A program made the position numbers and the translations under genes. Shown piece after piece: positions 6,266 to 10,305 of a stretch of DNA of 10,305 nucleotides. Position 1 is the stretch's first letter, and each line of letters opens with the position of its first letter. The DNA is from an uncultured Fibrobacterota bacterium (GTDB taxonomy: Bacteria > Fibrobacterota > Chitinivibrionia > Chitinivibrionales > Chitinispirillaceae), in contig CAISVC010000325.1 in the NCBI GenBank assembly GCA_903888815.1, positions 1 to 10,305 on the forward strand, read 5' to 3'. The notes under the pieces are model-generated. The model was not told the origin of the DNA. It worked only from the letters and a program-made list of their open reading frames with translations, and ran no database searches.

Positions 6266-7111
6266 TTACTGTTTCGCCATGTCCTTGAGCATCGCAACTT
6301 CCCCGGGCCACAGACTTTCGTCAATGGTCTCAAGCACCAGCGGAATTTCCTCGAACCGGTCGTCGCGCATGATCATCCTGAATGTTGCAAGCCCCAGCGT
6401 CCCCCTGCCGATGTTCTCGTGCCTGTCAAGCCTGCTGCCGAGCCCGGACATGGCGTCGTTCAGGTGCGCGCCGCGCAGATACCTGAACCCAACCGCCTTT
6501 TCGAGCGACTGCATGGCAGCCCCGTATGTTTTTTTTGTGCGCAGGTCGTAGCCGGCGGCAAAGGCGTGACAGGTATCAAAGCAGAAGCCGATTCTTGACT
6601 TATCAGAAACATGCCCGATCAGAAAAGCGAGCTGCTCGAACGAATAGCCCACATTCGTCCCCTGGCCCGCCGTGTTTTCGAACACCACGGTCACGCCCTC
6701 GGTTTCGCGGTGCGCCCGGTTGACGGCATCGGCGATTTGCTCCATGCAGGCCTCTTCCGAAATGAGCTTGAGGTGACTGCCGGGATGAATATTCAGAAGG
6801 GTCAGGCCGAGCCGGCCGCACCGTTGCAGCTCGTCAACGAATGCAGCATATGATTTTGTAAATGCCGCCGGGTCCGGGCTGCCGAGGTTGATGAGGTAGC
6901 CGTCATGGGCGAGAACCTGTTTCGCCGCGTAGCCGTTGTCATGAAGGTTCTTTTTAAAGTCGCCTGCGGCGGCGGCGGAATACGGGGAAGACGACCACTG
7001 ACGTTGATTTTTCGTAAAGAGCCCGAAACCGGTGGCGCCGAGCGCAGCGGCGTTCAGCGGCGCATTCTGGACGCCGCCGGCGATAGAAACGTGCGGACCG
7101 ACGAATTTCAC
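6266..7111 (-). CDS. nfo: Endonuclease IV (AP endonuclease)
   Basis: 281 aa, close to E. coli Nfo (285 aa) over its whole length. It cleaves DNA 5' of abasic sites in base-excision repair, in the cytoplasm, using three Zn ions. All nine metal ligands fall at the E. coli positions: His69, His109, Glu145, Asp179, His182, His216, Asp229, His231, Glu261. Conserved stretches include LFTKNQRQW (31-39), NIHPGSHL (107-114), ENTAGQG (145-151), DTCHAFAAGYDLRT (179-192) and HLNDA (216-220). The start is GTG at 7109-7111, supported by AAAGGA 7 nt upstream and by the match to the E. coli N-terminus (MKYIGAHVS against MKFVGPHVS here). This SD lies beside the stop codon of the outer-membrane gene, only 16 bp away, so the two are co-transcribed and probably translationally linked. 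No clear terminator follows. Confidence 0.97.
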   Translation of the reverse strand: MKFVGPHVSIAGGVQNAPLNAAALGATGFGLFTKNQRQWSSSPYSAAAAGDFKKNLHDNGYAAKQVLAHDGYLINLGSPDPAAFTKSYAAFVDELQRCGRLGLTLLNIHPGSHLKLISEEACMEQIADAVNRAHRETEGVTVVFENTAGQGTNVGYSFEQLAFLIGHVSDKSRIGFCFDTCHAFAAGYDLRTKKTYGAAMQSLEKAVGFRYLRGAHLNDAMSGLGSRLDRHENIGRGTLGLATFRMIMRDDRFEEIPLVLETIDESLWPGEVAMLKDMAKQ

Positions 7112-7127
7112 CTGACCGTCCTTTACC

Positions 7128-7721
7128 TCAGAACGAACCGCCGAGCGGAAACATCATACCGAACAGCATCTTGAAAACATCGATATCGCCCATTTTCTCC
7201 CGCAGTTCAACAAATGCCTTGTTCCGGCCGATGTTGAAATCAATGCCGCCGGTAAGGCAAAAACCGAGGTCTGAATTATTGTCATGGTAATCAGGCTGCA
7301 CGTTGGGATAACTCTGTTCGATATGGGCAAAATCGACCGAAAAAGCGAATCCCATTCCGGCAAACGGCTGGACCGGCGAGGATGACGGAACCGGGAAATA
7401 GTAGCGGCCGAGCGGATTAATTGACAGTTCAAAAACTGACGTCTTGATAAAATAGTTCCGATTATAATTCGCATAAATCCGGTCGCCCGAAGCATACCAC
7501 AATTCAACCGTGGGCTGGACATGGATCGAGCCGTACTGCCCCAGGTCGAAACCGAAATCCATGAGACCGCCGCCGCCGATGGTCACGTTGAGATGTCCCT
7601 CCGGCACTACCAGGCCTATGTTGAAACCCGCTTTTGTTGAGCTCGCCGCCCCGGAGGAAAGGGAAAACCCCAGGCAGATAATTGAAATACACGTGACGAT
7701 ACAAATTTTTTTTTGACGCAT
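7128..7721 (-). CDS. Outer-membrane beta-barrel protein of unknown function
   Basis: 197 aa. A signal peptide is evident: basic MRQKK, a hydrophobic core at about 6-22, and a likely cleavage after GAA (about 24-26). The mature part alternates polar and hydrophobic residues in short Gly/aromatic strands (AGFNIGLVVP, FELSINPLGRYYFPV, PFAGMGFAFSVDF, DLGFCLTGGIDFNI) and ends in Phe197, the usual BamA recognition residue. Its size fits an 8-strand barrel of the OmpA/OmpW-like type. I do not recognise a specific family and assign no substrate. The ATG has AGGAG about 10 nt upstream. It is the first gene of a tight pair with nfo, an odd partnership for a DNA-repair enzyme that may reflect only promoter sharing. 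A weak hairpin separates it from the acetyltransferase upstream. Confidence 0.8.
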   Translation of the reverse strand: MRQKKICIVTCISIICLGFSLSSGAASSTKAGFNIGLVVPEGHLNVTIGGGGLMDFGFDLGQYGSIHVQPTVELWYASGDRIYANYNRNYFIKTSVFELSINPLGRYYFPVPSSSPVQPFAGMGFAFSVDFAHIEQSYPNVQPDYHDNNSDLGFCLTGGIDFNIGRNKAFVELREKMGDIDVFKMLFGMMFPLGGSF

Positions 7722-7809
7722 TGCTTTAGTACTCCTCTCTCGCGAAAATTCAGGAAGTATCGTGAAAATGCAGTTAATAAAATAATTCCGGGAGAATCCG
7801 GCCTATCGT

Positions 7810-7828
7810 AAAAAACGGAAATTCCCGT
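7810..7828 (-). terminator. Weak hairpin with U-run after the acetyltransferase gene
   Basis: On the minus strand ACGGGAATTTCCGT (7828-7815) can form a 5-bp stem including one G-U pair. It is followed by a run of T's (A's at 7810-7815 on the plus strand). It lies about 27 bp past the acetyltransferase stop. The stem is short, so termination would be partial at best. Confidence 0.3.
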
Positions 7829-7854
7829 GTAGAGCCCGCTTCCGGCGCGTGCCG

Positions 7855-8358
7855 TTACAATTGCCGGCTCATGACCAGGGCGTCGTCGCCATCCGGGTAA
7901 TATTTTTTTCTCCCGGCATCCACCGAAAAACCGGCTCGCCGGTACAGAATGACCGCCGCGGTATTCGATGCCCCGACCTCCAGAAACGCCCTTGCCGCAC
8001 CCATGGACCGCGCGGCGGCAAGCGCATGTGAAAGGAGCGCCTCCGCATACCCCTGCCGCCTTTGCGCCGGGTGCGTGCAGAGGCGGTAAATATGCAGCTC
8101 GCCGATCTGCAGTCTGCAGAGGATATAGGCGCAGAGCCCGCCGGCGGCAGACACGCTGACGCCCCGGTGAAAGGCATTGGCATGGGAAAGCTCATCTTTC
8201 AGCATGGTGTCGGTCCAGGGGTCATTACAACCCGCGGTTTCAACGGAGCGGACCTGTTCGAAATCCGCTTTGCCGAGCCGGATAAAAAGTAAACGTTCGG
8301 AAGGAACTTTCATAACGCAGTTAAATGACGAAAGTGAATTTGATGCCGTTTCAGGCAT
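7855..8358 (-). CDS. rimI: RimI-like GNAT N-acetyltransferase
   Basis: 167 aa. It transfers acetyl from acetyl-CoA, in RimI to the N-terminal Ala of ribosomal protein S18; that target is inferred here. The family pattern is well kept: IRLGKADFEQVRSVE (26-40), PWTDTMLKDEL (47-57), the acetyl-CoA loop QRRQGYAEALL (99-109), LEVGASNTAAVILYRRAGF (126-144) with Glu127 at the proposed RimI base position, and KKYYPDGDDALVM (151-163) with the Tyr used as acid. The 'IAVxP' strand reads RLCTHP. The first 15 or so residues are not typical. Starting at Met16 (MKVPSERLL) would give 152 aa, nearer the family norm, but neither start has a clear SD. It is divergent from the lipoprotein gene and not next to tsaB or tsaD, its common partners. 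Confidence 0.85.
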   Translation of the reverse strand: MPETASNSLSSFNCVMKVPSERLLFIRLGKADFEQVRSVETAGCNDPWTDTMLKDELSHANAFHRGVSVSAAGGLCAYILCRLQIGELHIYRLCTHPAQRRQGYAEALLSHALAAARSMGAARAFLEVGASNTAAVILYRRAGFSVDAGRKKYYPDGDDALVMSRQL

Positions 8359-8426
8359 AATGTAATTTCTTCTCGCCTTTTATGCCATGCCGTCGAAAAA
8401 TAGTTTTTGTGCGAATGAGAACTTTA

Positions 8427-8446
8427 CGCTGTGAACGGATACAGCG
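8427..8446. promoter_or_regulatory. 20-bp dyad between divergent genes, possible operator
   Basis: CGCTGT (8427-8432) and ACAGCG (8441-8446) form a perfect 6-bp inverted repeat with an 8-bp spacer. It lies in the 130-bp gap between the divergent acetyltransferase and lipoprotein genes, 42 bp before the lipoprotein start. The size and spacing suit a dimeric repressor. I see no strong -10/-35 pair in the gap on either strand. Confidence 0.3.
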
Positions 8447-8488
8447 GTTTTCCAATACAACTTCCAACCCTTTTCAAAGGAGTTTTTT

Positions 8489-9097
8489 ATGAGGTCGCGA
8501 TTGCTTGCTCTCCTTGTCGGTTCTGCGGCAACGGCTTTTTTAGTGGGGTGCGCACAAGTCCCGAATCAGTCGATCCATGAAGCCAAAAAAGCATTGGAAG
8601 AGGCTCAGAAGGCGGGTGCCGAAACCTACGCAAGTTATAAGTACAAAGCGGCCGAGGTTTCGTTCGATCTCGCCATGAAAGAACTCTCCCAGGAAAACAG
8701 AAAATTTCCGTTCATGAGGAAGTATAATAAAATAATAGAAACGCTCAAGAGCGCAACAAGCGCGGCGCAGAGCGCTCAGGCTGCGGTTGAAGGGGCCAAG
8801 ACCCAGATACGTGCCGAAACGGCCGTCATGATCAGTCATACGAAAGCGCTTGCCGACACCGTGGCCGCGCTGCTCAAAGACGCTGCCAAGAAAAAGAAAA
8901 ACACGGGCAGCATGGCTGCCGAGCTTGATTCGGTGAAGGCTGTGCTAAAGAGCGCGAATGAGGCGCTGAGTGCGGACAACCTCCTGGTGGCGAGAGAGAA
9001 AGCTGCCGATGCGCAGGTGAAAGCAACAGCACTGGCAAAGGGCCTCGAAAAACCGGCGCCGGTCAAGAAAACGAAAACCGCTGCGAAAAAGAAATAG
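8489..9097 (+). CDS. Ala/Lys-rich lipoprotein with coiled-coil body (DUF4398-like)
   Basis: 202 aa. The signal MRSRLLALLVGSAATAF is followed by lipobox LVGC, giving lipidation at Cys21. Ala at +2 predicts transfer to the outer membrane under the E. coli Lol rule. The rest is almost wholly helical and rich in Ala, Lys and Glu, with heptad-like spacing (HEAKKALEEAQKAGAETYAS, then several similar stretches). The early 'EA...A...GA..YA' segment resembles DUF4398 lipoproteins. The last residues (APVKKTKTAAKKK) form a basic tail like that of histone H1, which could bind LPS, peptidoglycan or another polyanion. AAAGGAG (8476-8482), 6 nt before the ATG, gives a strong start. It is monocistronic, closed by the terminator at 9117-9155. 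Function unknown; a periplasmic structural or scaffold role is a guess from shape. Confidence 0.82.
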   Translation: MRSRLLALLVGSAATAFLVGCAQVPNQSIHEAKKALEEAQKAGAETYASYKYKAAEVSFDLAMKELSQENRKFPFMRKYNKIIETLKSATSAAQSAQAAVEGAKTQIRAETAVMISHTKALADTVAALLKDAAKKKKNTGSMAAELDSVKAVLKSANEALSADNLLVAREKAADAQVKATALAKGLEKPAPVKKTKTAAKKK

Positions 9098-9116
9098 TTC
9101 TGCTGAAAACAACAAG

Positions 9117-9155
9117 TCTCCCGAGAGCGCGAGCTGCGCGCGGGAGATTTTTTTT
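9117..9155 (+). terminator. Intrinsic terminator of the lipoprotein gene
   Basis: TCTCCCG (9117-9123) pairs with CGGGAGA (9141-9147). An inner GCGC (9127-9130) / GCGC (9136-9139) stem closes over loop GAGCT. Eight T's follow directly (9148-9155). It starts 20 bp after the stop codon. The minus direction lacks a U-run, so the convergent gene at 9181 is not clearly served by it. Confidence 0.88.
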
Positions 9156-9180
9156 GCCGGTCCCCTGCTCCCGTCTGCCG

Positions 9181-10305
9181 CTACGTATGTTTGCTTATCC
9201 GGCAGAGGGCACTGCAACAAGCGGTGACATCCTCTTCGGTATTGAAGCATCCGAAAGAAATTCTGACGGTTCCGTTCGGGAAGGTTTTTATGGTTCGGTG
9301 GGCCAGAGGTGCGCAGTGTAATCCGATGCGTACGGCTATGTCATATTCTTCATTCAACCGCCGGGCGATTGTTCCGCTGTCGATGCTATCGAAGTTGATT
9401 GAAACCGTCGGAAGCATGACCGACGGCGTCCCGGGGCCGTAGCTATGCGCTCCGGGGACAGCGGCCAGCCCGTCCAGAAATGCCGCCGTCAGCCTGCGCC
9501 CATGCTCCAGTAGTGCCCCGATTCCTTTTTCCATGACAAACGCGACGCCGGCGCCGAGCGCGGCGATGCCGGGGCCGTTCTGGGTTCCGCTTTCATAGCG
9601 GTCGGGCATGAATTGCGGCTGCTCGTCCGATTCGGAGTTGGAACCGGTGCCGCCGAATTTGATCGGAACCGCTTCTGCGCCCTCCTTGATGTAAAGGCCT
9701 CCGGTTCCCTGAACGCCGTAACAACCCTTATGCCCTGAAAATGCCAGAAAATCGACGGAAGTCCGTCCGAGGTCGATCGGCACAAGGCCCGCGGTCTGCG
9801 CCGCATCGACCAGAAAGCGGGCGCCGTACTTCCGGCACAGCGCACCGAGTTCGTCAAGCGGCGCAATGGTGCCGATGACGTTCGACCCGTGGTTGACAAC
9901 CACAAGCGATGCGCGCTGTTTGAGCGCCGCCTCCCAGCGGTACAGATCAAACCCGCCCCGTTCATCGCAGGGAATTATTTCCACACTGACACCCCTGCTT
10001 TTTTCAAGGAACCGGAGCGGCCGCATGACCGAATTGTGTTCGAGCGACGAAACGATGACCCGTTCTCCCTTCTTCACGGAGCCGAGGATGGCGAGATTCA
10101 GCGCTTCGGTGGCATTAAGGGTGAAAACGATCCTGCTTGCGTCGGCAGCATTGAAAAATGCGGCCAGCCGTTCGCGCGCGGCGAAAACGGTCCTGCCCGC
10201 CTCCACCGCACGCCGGTGCGCGGATCTGCCCGGGCTTGCGCCGATGGTGCGCATATAGGCATTCACCGCTTCATACACCTGCGGCGGCTTGGGAAACGAG
10301 GTCGC
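9181..10305 (-). CDS. Class V aminotransferase, cysteine-desulfurase family protein (N-terminus outside window)
   Basis: 374 residues are visible. Translation is open to the window edge and begins ATSFPKPPQVYEAV, matching the family start just after 'YLDNAA', so only about 5-10 residues are missing and the internal GTG at 10278 is not the true start. PLP-enzyme features (visible numbering): LNATEALNLA (63-72), EHN (His90), NHGSN (138-142), VDAAQTAG (Asp167 and Gln170), FSGHKG with Lys193 as the Schiff-base lysine, RYESGTQN (237-244), and LHCAP with Cys331 at the SufS-like catalytic position. The best match from memory is the TIGR01977 (EF2568-type) group, distinct from IscS, NifS and SufS. 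Expected chemistry is removal of sulfur or selenium from cysteine or selenocysteine; the acceptor is unknown. The C-terminus is unusually Cys-rich (353, 363, 364, 368). No SUF or ISC partner genes are in the window. Confidence 0.9.
   Translation of the reverse strand, partial: ATSFPKPPQVYEAVNAYMRTIGASPGRSAHRRAVEAGRTVFAARERLAAFFNAADASRIVFTLNATEALNLAILGSVKKGERVIVSSLEHNSVMRPLRFLEKSRGVSVEIIPCDERGGFDLYRWEAALKQRASLVVVNHGSNVIGTIAPLDELGALCRKYGARFLVDAAQTAGLVPIDLGRTSVDFLAFSGHKGCYGVQGTGGLYIKEGAEAVPIKFGGTGSNSESDEQPQFMPDRYESGTQNGPGIAALGAGVAFVMEKGIGALLEHGRRLTAAFLDGLAAVPGAHSYGPGTPSVMLPTVSINFDSIDSGTIARRLNEEYDIAVRIGLHCAPLAHRTIKTFPNGTVRISFGCFNTEEDVTACCSALCRISKHT

Noticed and set aside
6258..6551. Plus-strand 97-aa frame with GGGGGAG upstream and a TATAAT box before it
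   Set aside because: It lies wholly antisense to nfo, the protein has no recognisable pattern, and nfo is certain. Kept only as an antisense-promoter observation.
8945..9250. Minus-strand 101-aa frame running across the 9117-9155 terminator
   Set aside because: It crosses a clear intrinsic terminator and the ends of two convergent genes; the composition is that of a shadow.
1..10305. CRISPR array, tRNA/rRNA, insertion sequence, phage or toxin-antitoxin system
   Set aside because: No regularly spaced repeats, no cloverleaf I could recognise, no transposase or integrase motifs and no small paired ORFs with good start signals were seen.

Overview
The window looks like a chromosomal segment of a Gram-negative bacterium. 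It has a C-terminal-Phe outer-membrane barrel, a lipobox lipoprotein, and two secreted beta-helix proteins ending in a beta-sandwich tail of the 'GxLVK...GVYxV' type. Such tails are known from type IX secretion substrates and related sorting domains in the FCB group (Bacteroidota, Fibrobacterota and relatives). An FCB-group origin, perhaps Fibrobacterota, is my inference; no rRNA or other phylogenetic marker is present. Most genes are GC-rich with strong Shine-Dalgarno sites. The stretch from about 510 to 3020 is visibly AT-richer.

Layout, left to right. (1) 2-793 (+) is the 3' end of a secreted right-handed beta-helix protein. (2) 1021-2727 (-) is a complete secreted GH28-like (polygalacturonase-type) enzyme, convergent with the first gene. 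(3) 2728-3022 is a divergent AT-rich control region with an inverted repeat and a weak promoter. (4) 3023-5701 (+) is a large fusion of a multi-spanning membrane domain and a spermidine-synthase-like domain. It converges on the HU gene (5822-6088, -) across a strong hairpin terminator. (5) A minus-strand run reads, in transcription order, rimI-like acetyltransferase (8358-7855), outer-membrane barrel (7721-7128), nfo endonuclease IV (7111-6266), HU (6088-5822). The barrel and nfo are only 16 bp apart and are almost certainly co-transcribed. (6) 8489-9097 (+) is an Ala/Lys-rich lipoprotein, divergent from rimI and closed by a good terminator. (7) 9181-10305 (-) is a class V aminotransferase/cysteine-desulfurase family protein whose N-terminus lies beyond the window.

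The left third is a carbohydrate-degradation locus: two exported parallel beta-helix proteins with similar C-terminal tails, probably acting on plant polysaccharide. The rest is mainly housekeeping: nucleoid protein, AP-site repair, protein N-acetylation, sulfur/PLP chemistry and envelope proteins. I found no rRNA, tRNA, CRISPR array, insertion sequence or recognisable defence or biosynthetic system. The most unusual signals are four. One is a pseudoknot-capable double inverted repeat around a perfect extended -10 box between nfo and HU. The second is the composition break inside the first gene. The third is the missing catalytic motif in the spermidine-synthase-like domain. The fourth is a Cys-rich C-terminus on the desulfurase-like protein.
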